Assembly (NCBI GenBank): GCA_964384825.1
Contig: CAYLMM010000052.1
Coordinates: 1 to 18,682 of the forward strand
DNA length: 18,682 bases
Direction of reading: 5' to 3'
From: CAYLMM01 sp964384825
Lineage (GTDB): Bacteria > Krumholzibacteriota > Krumholzibacteriia > LZORAL124-64-63
Positions 6,437 to 14,072 of this stretch are shown one piece after another (positions within the stretch are counted from its first letter, which is position 1; every line of letters begins with the position of its first letter). The notes below the pieces were generated by a model that was not told the origin of the DNA, ran no database searches, and saw only the letters and a program-made list of their open reading frames with translations. The translations under genes and the position numbers were made by a program.

Positions 6437-7744
6437 ATGAACAAGGAAAAGCTTTACGGATGGTCGGTGGTGCTGGCTTCGTGGCTGGCGCTGTTCTGCC
6501 TGTTCGGATACAGGGCGACCTTCTCGATTCTCAAGGTGCCGATGAGCGCCGACATGGGCTGGTCCCAGGCGGAGATCACGCTGGGCTACTCGTTCATGAT
6601 GATGTTCTACGCCATCGCCGCTTTCTTCTGCGGCATGATCCTCGATAAATGGGGCGCCAAGCCGGTCTACTTCATCGGCGCGATCTTCGGCGCCGCCGGC
6701 TTCTACGTCACCAGCATGGCCCAGAATCTCTACGCCTACTACGCCTCCTACGGCGTCCTGGCCGGCGTGGCCACCGGCATGCTGTGGGTCTCGGCCACGA
6801 TCTCGATCCGCAAGTGGTACGTGGGCAAGAACTACGCGAAGATGTTCGGGATCGCCTTCATGGGCGCCCCGGTTTCGCAGGTCATCATGAGCCTGTTCGT
6901 CAAGAGCGCCCTGGCCGGCGCCGAGGGCGACGCCTGGCGCGGCGCCATGAAGCTGCTCGGCATCCTGACCCTCGCCTGCCTGATCCTGGCCGCCCTGATC
7001 GCCAAGAACAGCCCCGAGCGCTACGGCATGAAGGCCTTCGGCGAGATGCCGCAGCCCGCGGGCGCCAAGAAGGAATACGTCTGGGGCATCAAGGAAGCGT
7101 TCTCGAGCTACCCCATCTGGGGCGCGATCCTGACCTTCCTGTTCAGCATGCTGGCCGAGTTCCTGGTCTGGACGCAGGTCATCAGCTACTGGCACGCCGA
7201 TCTCGGCCTCGAGCTGGGCAAGGCGACCAACATGTACATCGTGATCGGATTCGTCGGCATCTTCTCGATGGTGATCATGGGCATCGCCGCCGACAAGATG
7301 GTGCAGAAATCCATCAACGAGGCCCAGGGCCGCAAGCGCATGCTCATGATCGGACCGGCCACCGGCGCCGTCGCCTGTCTGATGCTGCTGCTGCAGACGC
7401 CCGAGGCCACGATCCTGGGCCTGATCGCCTGCGTGATCTTCGCCATCTACTGGGCCATCGTGCCCGGCGGCGTGGTGGGCTACGCCGGCGCCATGTACGG
7501 CCGCGCCACCCTGGGCAAGATCTGGGGTCTGGCGACGCTGATCGTGATGGGCATCGGCCCGTTCATCGGTCCGCTGATCGGCGGCTACCTGAAGGACGCC
7601 ACCGGCAGCTACCGTTACGCGATCATGTTCGCCACCGCCTCGTTCGTCGTCTCGATGATCCTCGCGGCCACCCTGCCGCTGCGGATCAAGACGCCGGAGC
7701 AGAAGGCGCAGGGAGCGCTGGATCCCGCTCTGGCGAACGACTGA
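6437..7744 (+). CDS. MFS transporter, oxalate/formate-antiporter or monocarboxylate type
   Basis: Inner-membrane carrier of 435 residues with about 12 hydrophobic segments. The MFS loop motif appears as GMILDKWGAKP after the second helix, and the central loop holds the NSPERYGMK stretch common in OFA/MCT-like carriers. The start is supported by AGGAGG 5 bases before ATG. It sits between hpdBC and the activase gene in the operon, so the likely cargo is 4-hydroxyphenylacetate inward, or p-cresol or a related acid outward. The direction cannot be read from sequence. If the substrate enters as an anion and the decarboxylase consumes a proton, the pair could build proton motive force as the oxalate:formate system does (inference). 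Confidence 0.88.
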   Translation: MNKEKLYGWSVVLASWLALFCLFGYRATFSILKVPMSADMGWSQAEITLGYSFMMMFYAIAAFFCGMILDKWGAKPVYFIGAIFGAAGFYVTSMAQNLYAYYASYGVLAGVATGMLWVSATISIRKWYVGKNYAKMFGIAFMGAPVSQVIMSLFVKSALAGAEGDAWRGAMKLLGILTLACLILAALIAKNSPERYGMKAFGEMPQPAGAKKEYVWGIKEAFSSYPIWGAILTFLFSMLAEFLVWTQVISYWHADLGLELGKATNMYIVIGFVGIFSMVIMGIAADKMVQKSINEAQGRKRMLMIGPATGAVACLMLLLQTPEATILGLIACVIFAIYWAIVPGGVVGYAGAMYGRATLGKIWGLATLIVMGIGPFIGPLIGGYLKDATGSYRYAIMFATASFVVSMILAATLPLRIKTPEQKAQGALDPALAND

Positions 7745-7770
7745 CAGGCGGAATCATAGCCATTTCAGGT

Positions 7771-7823
7771 CGACGGCCGGTCTCCCACGATTCTCATCCC
7801 TCCCTCAGGGGGATCGGCCGTCG
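7771..7823 (+). repeat. structured leader upstream of hpdA
   Basis: Perfect 9-bp arms CGACGGCCG (7771-7779) and CGGCCGTCG (7815-7823) enclose a smaller stem, ATCCCT with GGGGAT around CCCTCAG. The hairpin ends 20 bases before the hpdA ATG, whose Shine-Dalgarno is weak (GAGAG). It could limit activase translation or protect the upstream message. Confidence 0.5.
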
Positions 7824-7843
7824 CCGGAAACGAGAGATAGACA

Positions 7844-8779
7844 ATGCCGAACGAAACCAAGGGACTGATCTTCGACATCCAGGGCCATTCCGTGCACGAC
7901 GGCCCCGGATCGCGGACGACCGTCTTCCTGAACGGATGCCCGCTGAAGTGCGTCTGGTGCTGCAATCCGGAAGGGTTGTTCCACAAGCCGGTCCTGCTCT
8001 ACATGGAAAGCCGCTGCAAGCGGTGCGGCCGCTGCATGGCCGCCTGCCCGCACGGCGCGATCACCCGTGGCGAGAACGGCCCCGTGTTCGACCGGGCCGT
8101 CTGCGACAAGTGCACGACCCACGAATGCCGCGACGCCTGCCTCAACGAGGCACTCGACGTCAGCGGCGAGTACTACACGGTCGACGACCTGATGAAGGTC
8201 CTGAGGCGGGATCGCGAATTCTGGAGCGACAACGGCGGCGTGTCCTTCAGCGGGGGCGAGCCCCTGATGCAGAAGGCGTTCATCAAGGCCGCGCTTCAGG
8301 AATGCAAGAAGCAGTACATCCACACCTGCGTCGAGACCACCTCGTGCCTGGCGACCGACTACTACCTCGACGTCATGAGGTACGTCGACTGGGTCTTCAC
8401 CGATATCAAGCACATGGATTCGGATGCCCACAAGGAACTGACCGGAGTCGGGAACGAGCTGATCCTCGAGAACATTCGCCGGCTGGCGAAGATGGAGGGC
8501 TGGAACGGCGTCATCGTGCCCCGGATCCCGATCATTCCCGGCAGGAACGACTCCGAGGAGAACGTCCGCAGGACGGCCGTCTTCATCCGCGAGGCCGGGC
8601 TCGACGTCGTGAACCTGCTGCCTTTCCATCGCCTCGGCGAGTCCAAGTACCGTCAGGTGGGGCAGGTCTATGCGCTGGCGGACCAGGAATCGCCCACGGA
8701 CCAGGACATGCACCGCCTGCAGGAAGTGGCCAAGAGCGAGGGCATCTACTGCTTCGTCGGCTGGGAGACTCCTTTCTAG
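7844..8779 (+). CDS. hpdA: 4-hydroxyphenylacetate decarboxylase activating enzyme (radical SAM)
   Basis: Radical SAM activase that makes the glycyl radical on HpdB using S-adenosylmethionine. The 311 residues match the ~316 of clostridial HpdA. The SAM cluster motif CPLKCVWC gives Cys32, Cys36 and Cys39, preceded by DGPGSRTTVFLNG. A two-cluster ferredoxin insert follows, with Cys58-61-64-68 (CKRCGRCMAAC) and Cys87-90-95-99. SAM-binding SGGEP lies at 136-140, and DWVFTDIKHMD and VPRIPIIPGRND follow, as in glycyl radical activases. The insert is typical of activases of non-PFL glycyl radical enzymes. Position in the hpd operon gives the partner. The ATG has a weak ribosome-binding site, which suits a protein needed in less than stoichiometric amounts. 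Confidence 0.95.
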   Translation: MPNETKGLIFDIQGHSVHDGPGSRTTVFLNGCPLKCVWCCNPEGLFHKPVLLYMESRCKRCGRCMAACPHGAITRGENGPVFDRAVCDKCTTHECRDACLNEALDVSGEYYTVDDLMKVLRRDREFWSDNGGVSFSGGEPLMQKAFIKAALQECKKQYIHTCVETTSCLATDYYLDVMRYVDWVFTDIKHMDSDAHKELTGVGNELILENIRRLAKMEGWNGVIVPRIPIIPGRNDSEENVRRTAVFIREAGLDVVNLLPFHRLGESKYRQVGQVYALADQESPTDQDMHRLQEVAKSEGIYCFVGWETPF

Positions 8780-8788
8780 AGGAAGGAT

Positions 8789-9334
8789 GTGAGCGCGGTG
8801 ACAGGAACGACGACCATCGACAGGATCGTGGAGATAGAGCGCGAGATGTTCGGATCGGTCTATTCGAGCGTCAAGGCGCCGTGCCAGGACAAGCTGAAGA
8901 TGTTCGAGGCCATGCGCCGGATGCACCATTCGGTGCTGTCTGACGGGACCCTCGATGCGCATCTGCAGAATCTCCAGCGAGCCCGGGCCGAGGGCGTGAA
9001 CCTGATGACCCTGAAGTACGCGCGCATGGAGAACCAGATCGATCCGCTCAGCACGTCGCCGTTGATCGCCGAGATCGTGGCGGTCGAGCAGCGGTGGATG
9101 GGCGATGTCGTGCAGAAGTACCCCAAGATCTTCACGCAGCACAACGAGCAGGGGTTCAAGACCTATCTCGCGTGCGAACTGGAAACGCTGTCGGACGAGA
9201 CCCTGGACGGCTACCACGCCGACATCGAGGCGGCCAAGGCGGCGGGGCGGAATCTCGTCGAGGATCGATACGAAGCCTTGTTCAGGTCCCTGGGTTACGA
9301 GTCGATGGCGGCGCGCAACGAACAGGGCGAGTGA
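8789..9334 (+). CDS. DUF4125-like protein, possible decarboxylase accessory
   Basis: A 181-residue soluble protein with no signal peptide or membrane segment. Its pattern recalls DUF4125: EREMF near the start, then CQD (where that family has CQDDPETF), an LQRARAEGVNLMTLKYARM helix, and in the second half FKTYLACELETLSDETLDGYHADIEAAKAAGRNL. The two halves look like repeats of each other (L..L..A.A.G.NL). The function is unknown. It is only 9 bp after hpdA, so it is co-transcribed with the radical enzyme set. GTG at 8789 is used, with AGAGG 6 bases before it; GTG at 8798 is an alternative. An ATG at 8787 is followed at once by TGA and cannot start a protein. Confidence 0.75.
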   Translation: MSAVTGTTTIDRIVEIEREMFGSVYSSVKAPCQDKLKMFEAMRRMHHSVLSDGTLDAHLQNLQRARAEGVNLMTLKYARMENQIDPLSTSPLIAEIVAVEQRWMGDVVQKYPKIFTQHNEQGFKTYLACELETLSDETLDGYHADIEAAKAAGRNLVEDRYEALFRSLGYESMAARNEQGE

Positions 9335-9426
9335 ACACGGATGAGGACTCGGGGTCGCCCGGAAACGTCGCGCCGACGCCCGGACGGTCGTGAATGCCTG
9401 GAACAGGTCAACAAACGGGAGCAATC

Positions 9427-10713
9427 ATGAATCGCCGCATGAACGTCATCATGCTTTGTCTGATGCTGGGGATCCTGGCGCTCGCGACGATCGCGGCCGC
9501 CGATACCACCTGCAAATTCGGCGGGGACGTGCGCCTGCGCGCCTACGATCTGGACAACGTCTGGAGCTTCGACGACGACGCCAAGTTCGATCGCTGGACG
9601 GTTTTGCGCTATCGCACGCGCGCCTTCGCCGACGTCTCGATCGACGAGAACACCCAGGTGTTCGTCCAGTTCGCCAACCAGCATTACGGCGAGGGCGTCG
9701 ATGTCGCCAAGGACAACGCGAGCAACAAGGTGTTCGTGGACCAGGCCTGGATCGGCCTGAAGGGCTTCGCCGGCCTGCCGGTGGACCTGCGCCTCGGACG
9801 CCAGGCCGCCATCTACGGCGACGGCTTCGTGCTCTTCGACGGCCAGTCGCAGACCGCCTCGACGTCGATCTACTTCGACGGCGCCAAGGCCGTGTGGCAC
9901 GCCGGCCCGCGCTTGGACATCGACGGTTTCGCCTTCCTGGACCAGGAGAACGAGCGCAGCAACGAGACGCCCGACGACATCTATCTGGTCGGCGCCTACG
10001 CCCGGGCGCATGATTACGCGGGCGAGGGCAGCAAGCAGGAGTTCTACGCCATGTGCCGGCACGACCAGCTGCTGGACAAGGACATCCGCCTGCTCGGCGT
10101 CCGATTCGCGGGAGATCTTCCCGCCCGGCTGGCCTACCACGCCGAGGGCGCGCTCCAGCGCGGCGATTGGACGACCGACGTCGACCAGGAGGCCGTCGGC
10201 ATCCGCACGCAGCTCGACTACCGTCTGCCGGTCGAGAAGGACGCCGCCCTGTTCGGGCGCTACGTCTGCCTCAGCGGCGATGATCCCGAGACCGAGGCCA
10301 ACGAGCGCTGGGACGTCATGTACGGCGGCTGGCCTCAGTTCGGCGATCTGCTGGCGTGGAAGTACGTGAACATCGGGCCGGGCAACGCCTTGGCGGCCGC
10401 GGATCCCGGCTACGCGTCGGGCAGCAGCACCGGCGGCGAGGCCGTGTACTCGAACCTGAAGATGCTGACCGCCGGCCTGCGCGTCTCTCCGCTGGCGTCG
10501 CTGAAGGCCGAGGTGTCCTGGTCCAGACTGCAGTTCGACCAGGTCGCCGGCGACGACGATTACGGCCAGTACTGGCAGCTGAAGCTGGACTACCGGTATT
10601 CCCCGAAGGTCGGTTTCGCGGCCTACGCCGCCATGATCGATCCGGGCGACGCCTTCGGCGAGGACGCGGACACCGCGACCGAGGTCTACGTCGAGACCAT
10701 GGTGAAGTTCTAG
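9427..10713 (+). CDS. outer-membrane beta-barrel channel, alginate-export (AlgE-like) type
   Basis: Predicted 428-residue outer-membrane porin. A signal peptide is clear: MNRRMNVIMLCLMLG, a hydrophobic core and an Ala-rich cleavage region (TIAAAD). The mature part has alternating beta strands rich in Tyr, Trp and Phe, with VRLRAYDL, DLRLGRQAAIYGDGFVLFDG and VWHAGPRLDIDGFAFLDQEN, as in the alginate-export family. The last strand ends VYVETMVKF, the C-terminal Phe read by the BAM machinery. ATG at 9427 (GGGAG before it) is preferred to the in-frame ATG at 9394, which would put 11 polar residues before the signal. Last gene before the operon terminator; a likely entry route for 4-hydroxyphenylacetate (inference). 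Members carry varied substrates, so the family name does not imply alginate. Confidence 0.82.
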   Translation: MNRRMNVIMLCLMLGILALATIAAADTTCKFGGDVRLRAYDLDNVWSFDDDAKFDRWTVLRYRTRAFADVSIDENTQVFVQFANQHYGEGVDVAKDNASNKVFVDQAWIGLKGFAGLPVDLRLGRQAAIYGDGFVLFDGQSQTASTSIYFDGAKAVWHAGPRLDIDGFAFLDQENERSNETPDDIYLVGAYARAHDYAGEGSKQEFYAMCRHDQLLDKDIRLLGVRFAGDLPARLAYHAEGALQRGDWTTDVDQEAVGIRTQLDYRLPVEKDAALFGRYVCLSGDDPETEANERWDVMYGGWPQFGDLLAWKYVNIGPGNALAAADPGYASGSSTGGEAVYSNLKMLTAGLRVSPLASLKAEVSWSRLQFDQVAGDDDYGQYWQLKLDYRYSPKVGFAAYAAMIDPGDAFGEDADTATEVYVETMVKF

Positions 10714-10762
10714 GGGCGTCGGGAGGAAACGGCGGTCCGGTTCCGATCGGCCGCGACGAAGC

Positions 10763-10790
10763 GAGGGGGCGATTCCATCGCCCCCTCTTT
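10763..10790 (+). terminator. Rho-independent terminator of the hpd operon
   Basis: Arms GAGGGGGCGA (10763-10772) and TCGCCCCCTC (10778-10787) form a perfect 10-bp stem with a TTCCA loop, followed by TTTCTCC. It begins 50 bases after the porin stop and closes the six-gene unit. Confidence 0.85.
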
Positions 10791-10870
10791 CTCCGTCAAA
10801 CCGGAAATATCGGTTCTGTTTCGCCGGGCTTGGAATCGATGGCCGCCGGTTGCCGTCGGCCCCGGATGTT

Positions 10871-10876
10871 CATAAT
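10871..10876 (+). promoter_or_regulatory. possible -10 element before the DUF4760-like gene
   Basis: CATAAT, five of six bases of the sigma-70 consensus, stands in otherwise GC-rich DNA 88 bp before the start codon. Only a weak TTGCCG lies upstream, at 15-bp spacing. Confidence 0.25.
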
Positions 10877-10964
10877 TTGGGATTTCACCCGCCCGAAATC
10901 CGGAACTGATTCTCGCCCGTGCCGTGGTCGTGCTCGCCCGTTCGCGTAATGGGGGGGCGGTCCG

Positions 10965-11447
10965 ATGAGTTCCGACGAAGCCATCCGTTTCGTTCTGGCG
11001 TTGAGCCTGACCGCTCTGGCCGCCGGCCTGCAGATCGTCTTCTCGCGCGACAGGCACCGTCGGGAATCCCACGTCCGTCTGCTGCAATCCTTCCTGACCG
11101 CCGAGTTCGATCAGGCCTACGAAATCGTGGCCGGACTGCGCGGGGGGCTGGGCCGCCGCGAGATCGCGAATCATCTCGGCGAAGACATCGGCCGGATCTA
11201 CGGCCTGCTGTCGATCTGGGAAGAGATCGGCGCCCTGGTGGACCGCGGCGAGTTGCTGATCGACCATGTCGAGGATATCTTCAGCGACTGCATCCTCGAA
11301 TCCTGGCGCGTCCTCGAACGTTTCGTGAGCGACGAGAGGATCGAAGCGCGGGACGGGGACGTCTGGCGAGGGTTCGAGAATCTGGCCGAGCAGATCCGCC
11401 GTCGGACTCCGGCGGCGGTCTTTCCCGCCACGGGGCGAACCGCCTGA
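10965..11447 (+). CDS. DUF4760-like membrane-anchored protein
   Basis: A 160-residue protein with one N-terminal membrane helix (IRFVLALSLTALAAGLQIVF) followed by a charged cytoplasmic helical domain. The body includes LLQSFLTAEFDQAYEIV, then LLSIWEEIGALVDRGELLIDHVEDIFSDCILESW. This order of a helix, an LxxxWExIxxLVxxGxL segment and an aromatic-rich end recalls DUF4760, but the match is from memory and moderate. The function is unknown. It follows the hpd terminator and seems to be a separate transcription unit. Its stop is 77 bp before the cyclophilin start, so the two could be co-transcribed. Confidence 0.7.
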   Translation: MSSDEAIRFVLALSLTALAAGLQIVFSRDRHRRESHVRLLQSFLTAEFDQAYEIVAGLRGGLGRREIANHLGEDIGRIYGLLSIWEEIGALVDRGELLIDHVEDIFSDCILESWRVLERFVSDERIEARDGDVWRGFENLAEQIRRRTPAAVFPATGRTA

Positions 11448-11524
11448 CATCCTTGATTATTCCGGTTTCCCTGATGATGTATTCCGGGTTCGTACAACGT
11501 CTTCCGCACAGAGAGGGGACCAAC

Positions 11525-12091
11525 GTGTCCACGAACGCCACCGAAACCGTAGTCACCCTGAAGACCAACCGGGGCGACATCATCCTGCGCTTCTTCCCCG
11601 AGCACGCCCCCGAGCACGTGAAGAACTTCATCGAGCACAGCCGCGGCGGCCTTTACGCCGGCTGCCTCTTCCACCGGGTGATCCCGGGCTTCATGATCCA
11701 GGGAGGCGACCCCAACACCAAGACCGACGACGTCGCGAGCTACGGGATGGGCGGCCACAGCTACAAGGGCCCGGGCACCCAACTGGCCGCCGAATTCAAC
11801 GACCGTCCCCACAAGCGGGGGATCCTGTCGATGGCCCGCTCGCAGGATCCCGACAGCGCCGGCAGCCAGTTCTTCATCATGCACGATCAGGCTCCGTTCC
11901 TCGACGGCAGCTACACGGTCTTCGGCGAGACCATCGAGGGCATCGAGGTGGTCGACGCGATCGTCTCGACGCCGCGCAACGCCTCCGACCGCCCCGATCA
12001 GGAGCAGCGGATCGAAGAGGTGCTGGTCGAGGAGTGGCCCACCGCGAAGATCGATCAGACGCGGGCCGCCATGTGGGAGAAGGACGCCTGA
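11525..12091 (+). CDS. cyclophilin-type peptidyl-prolyl cis-trans isomerase
   Basis: Catalyses proline cis-trans isomerisation during protein folding. The 188 residues carry the cyclophilin core in order: VTLKTNRGDIILRFFPEHAPEHVKNF, the catalytic FHRVIPGFMIQGGDP with the active Arg, the G-T/N region changed to GHSYKGPGTQLAAEF, then AGSQFFIM and LDGSYTVFGETIEGIEVVDAI. No signal peptide is seen, so it is cytoplasmic like PpiB. The Trp of eukaryotic cyclosporin-binding forms is absent, as in many bacterial types. GTG at 11525 is chosen because GAGGGGA precedes it at good spacing. In-frame ATGs from 11473 onward would add residues unlike the family. A strong hairpin follows the stop. Confidence 0.93.
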   Translation: MSTNATETVVTLKTNRGDIILRFFPEHAPEHVKNFIEHSRGGLYAGCLFHRVIPGFMIQGGDPNTKTDDVASYGMGGHSYKGPGTQLAAEFNDRPHKRGILSMARSQDPDSAGSQFFIMHDQAPFLDGSYTVFGETIEGIEVVDAIVSTPRNASDRPDQEQRIEEVLVEEWPTAKIDQTRAAMWEKDA

Positions 12092-12097
12092 AATCCG

Positions 12098-12128
12098 GGT
12101 CCGGGCCGCATTCTTCGCGGTCCGGACC
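12098..12128 (+). terminator. hairpin terminator after the cyclophilin gene
   Basis: Arms GGTCCGGGCCGC (12098-12109) and GCGGTCCGGACC (12117-12128) pair over 12 bp with one G-U, around ATTCTTC. It starts 6 bases after the stop codon. A T-tract is missing, so termination may be partial. Confidence 0.6.
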
Positions 12129-12146
12129 TGTCCATATCGGTACAAT

Positions 12147-12155
12147 TGTGATAAT
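12147..12155 (+). promoter_or_regulatory. extended -10 promoter element before the DUF4328 gene
   Basis: TGTGATAAT has the extended -10 TG and five of six consensus bases (GATAAT). It sits in a short AT-rich patch between the cyclophilin terminator and the next gene. It overlaps the palindrome ACAATTGT (12142-12149). No good -35 is seen. Confidence 0.35.
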
Positions 12156-12269
12156 ATGTATAAACCGGGTCGGCTGCGGCCCGATGTATTCGCGCATCAT
12201 CCTCATCCAGGAATGATTTCACGGCAAGGAGGCCCGCTTTCGCCGCCGGCGGAGGCGGAAGGACCGGTC

Positions 12270-12974
12270 ATGCAGCAGCACCGTGAAGAAGATCGGGATT
12301 TGCAGCAACTCGAGCGGCTGTCGACCCGCCTGCGGGTGGCGATCGTCTCGGCGATCATCGTCTCGGCGATCGGCATCGTGTCCAACGCCTGGGAGATCGA
12401 GTTCATCAAGGCCCTGATGGGCGGGCGCTACGCCGATCCGGATCTGGCGATCGCCCTGGCCGAGGCCAGCGATGCCCGCCAGACGGTCGTGGGCATCCTG
12501 CAGCTGCTGGTCCACGGCGTGGTCTGGACCCAGTTCCTGCGCTGGTTCTACTGGTCGAACCGGAATATCCGCGCTCTCGGAGCCGACGGGCTGACCTTCA
12601 GTCCGAAGCGGGCGGTGGGCCAGTTCTTCATTCCCATCCTCAATCTCTGGCGGCCCTACATGGCGGTCAACGAGCTGTGGAAGGCCAGCCACGATCCCGG
12701 GAGATGGCGCAGCTCGAGGCAGGGCGCCGTGCTGCCGTTGTGGTGGCTGATCTGCCTGGTGACGGTGAACTTCGGCCAGATAGCCTGGCGCGCCACGCTG
12801 GGCGCCGAGGGTCTGGAGCAGCTGATCCACGCCGATACCTCGATCCTCGTGGTGCAGGTGGCCGTGGTGGCCCTCTACTACGGCATGTACATGCTCGTCG
12901 GCGAGATCGACGAGGCCCAGCACTCGAACCGGCGGAAGATCCTGCGGCTGCGGCTCGTGGCTTCGTTCGAGTAG
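12270..12974 (+). CDS. DUF4328 domain membrane protein
   Basis: A 234-residue inner-membrane protein of unknown function with about four hydrophobic helices: VAIVSAIIVSAIGIVS, VVGILQLLVHGVVWTQFL, VLPLWWLICLVTVNFG and SILVVQVAVVALYYGMYML. Between the second and third is the DUF4328 signature: FLRWFYWSNRNIRALG, then LTFSPKRAVGQFFIPILN, LWRPYMAVNELWKAS. The N terminus has a charged helical stretch (HREEDRDLQQLERLSTRLR). ATG at 12270, preceded by GGAAGGA, is preferred. In-frame ATGs at 12156 and 12213 would add a Pro-rich segment with no family likeness. It lies alone between two likely promoters. Confidence 0.82.
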   Translation: MQQHREEDRDLQQLERLSTRLRVAIVSAIIVSAIGIVSNAWEIEFIKALMGGRYADPDLAIALAEASDARQTVVGILQLLVHGVVWTQFLRWFYWSNRNIRALGADGLTFSPKRAVGQFFIPILNLWRPYMAVNELWKASHDPGRWRSSRQGAVLPLWWLICLVTVNFGQIAWRATLGAEGLEQLIHADTSILVVQVAVVALYYGMYMLVGEIDEAQHSNRRKILRLRLVASFE

Positions 12975-13080
12975 GCCCTTCGCCCGGCCCTCCCTTTTCT
13001 GATGACGCGCGCCTTTCCGCTCCGGTAAAATCCCAGAATGATCGTCTGATCTCGCCCCGCCGTCACGGAAGGGGAGAGCC

Positions 13081-13860
13081 GTGGCTCCCGGTTTGGCCGA
13101 GCGCTTGCTGATCGCCTTGTCCCGGGATCCGCGGGATGGGGATGTCGGGTCGGCCGCGTCCGAGTGGGACGACCGGACGGCCGACAGGGTGCTGGTGCGC
13201 GATTTCCCCGATTTCGCCGCCCTCGTCTCCGGACGCCGCGTCGCCGACCACGGTTGCGGCGAGGGGTATCAGTCCCTGGCGCTGGCCCGGAAATACGACT
13301 GCCGGGTGCTGGGGATCGATACCAACGAGACTCTCCTGGCCCGGGCGGCGCGCCTCGCCTCGGACGCGGGATTCTCCCGGCCCTGCGTGACGTTCGCGCC
13401 GAAGGTGAATGGATCGATGCGCGGCGTTTGCGATGTCGTAATCTCCCAGAACAGCTTCGAACATTACGGCGATCCGGCCCGGGTCCTGGCCGAGATGAAG
13501 TCGATGCTCAGGCCCGGGGGACGCATCCTGATGACATTCGGGCCGCTCTGGTTCTCGCCGCGCGGCAGCCACATGGGCTTCTTCTGCCGGGTTCCGTGGC
13601 TGAATCTCCTGTTCAGCGAGAAGACGGTCATGAAGGTCCGCGCCCGCTATCGCGACGACGGGGCGCTGCGTTACGAGGATGTCGAGTCGGGCCTCAACCG
13701 CATGACCGTCCGCCGGTTCGAGAAGCTGGTCGAGGCGGCGGGGCTGCGCTTCGAGCGGCGGCGCTACCGCTGCGTCAAGGGGCTGCCCCTGGGACGTCTG
13801 CCGTGGGTGCGGGAACTGGTCGTGAACAAAATCAGCGCGGTTCTCGTCTCCCGGGACTGA
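13081..13860 (+). CDS. class I SAM-dependent methyltransferase
   Basis: A 259-residue Rossmann-fold methyltransferase that would pass a methyl group from S-adenosylmethionine to an unknown acceptor. Motif I is VADHGCGEGYQ (Asp56 to Gly62), the ribose-binding acid follows in LGIDTN, motif III-IV is CDVVISQNSFEHYGDP, and LRPGGRILMTFGP is the usual post-motif strand. Likeness to methyltransferase type 11 proteins, including those beside glycan genes, suggests small-molecule or sugar-linked substrates, without proof. GTG at 13081 is used, with GGGGAG just before. No neighbour gives a clear pathway. Confidence 0.88.
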   Translation: MAPGLAERLLIALSRDPRDGDVGSAASEWDDRTADRVLVRDFPDFAALVSGRRVADHGCGEGYQSLALARKYDCRVLGIDTNETLLARAARLASDAGFSRPCVTFAPKVNGSMRGVCDVVISQNSFEHYGDPARVLAEMKSMLRPGGRILMTFGPLWFSPRGSHMGFFCRVPWLNLLFSEKTVMKVRARYRDDGALRYEDVESGLNRMTVRRFEKLVEAAGLRFERRRYRCVKGLPLGRLPWVRELVVNKISAVLVSRD

Positions 13861-13927
13861 AGCCTCCGGAAATAATTCCCCACGCCATCGCGTGCCGGCG
13901 ATCGGCTGCGGTTCCGGCGCCGGCCCG

Positions 13928-13942
13928 GCCGCCGCGGGCGGC
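13928..13942 (+). repeat. GC hairpin after the methyltransferase gene
   Basis: GCCGCC and GGCGGC flank GCG, within a longer GC-only run downstream of the stop. No T-tract follows. It may be a weak terminator, or chance in GC-rich DNA. Confidence 0.3.
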
Positions 13943-13958
13943 GCGGATGAAGACGGAT

Positions 13959-13987
13959 TTGACATCATCACCGGCACCTTCTAGGTA
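13959..13987 (+). promoter_or_regulatory. sigma-70-like promoter before the DUF89 gene
   Basis: A perfect -35 TTGACA (13959-13964) is followed at 17 bp by a poor -10, TAGGTA (13982-13987). Transcription would start about 80 bases before the ATG. Confidence 0.35.
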
Positions 13988-14072
13988 TGGACGCATTCCG
14001 GCCGCCGTCGCCGATGGTCGCCGGGGCCGTGACGCGCGCGGTGAATTGGGATCGGACCGACCCGAGGAGCAG

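Noticed and set aside
8787..8792. ATG start for the DUF4125-like gene
   Set aside because: The ATG is followed directly by TGA. GTG at 8789 or 8798 must serve.
6649..8943. 764-codon + frame across the MFS and hpdA genes
   Set aside because: The translation is Arg, Pro and His rich low-complexity, out of frame with two well-recognised genes.
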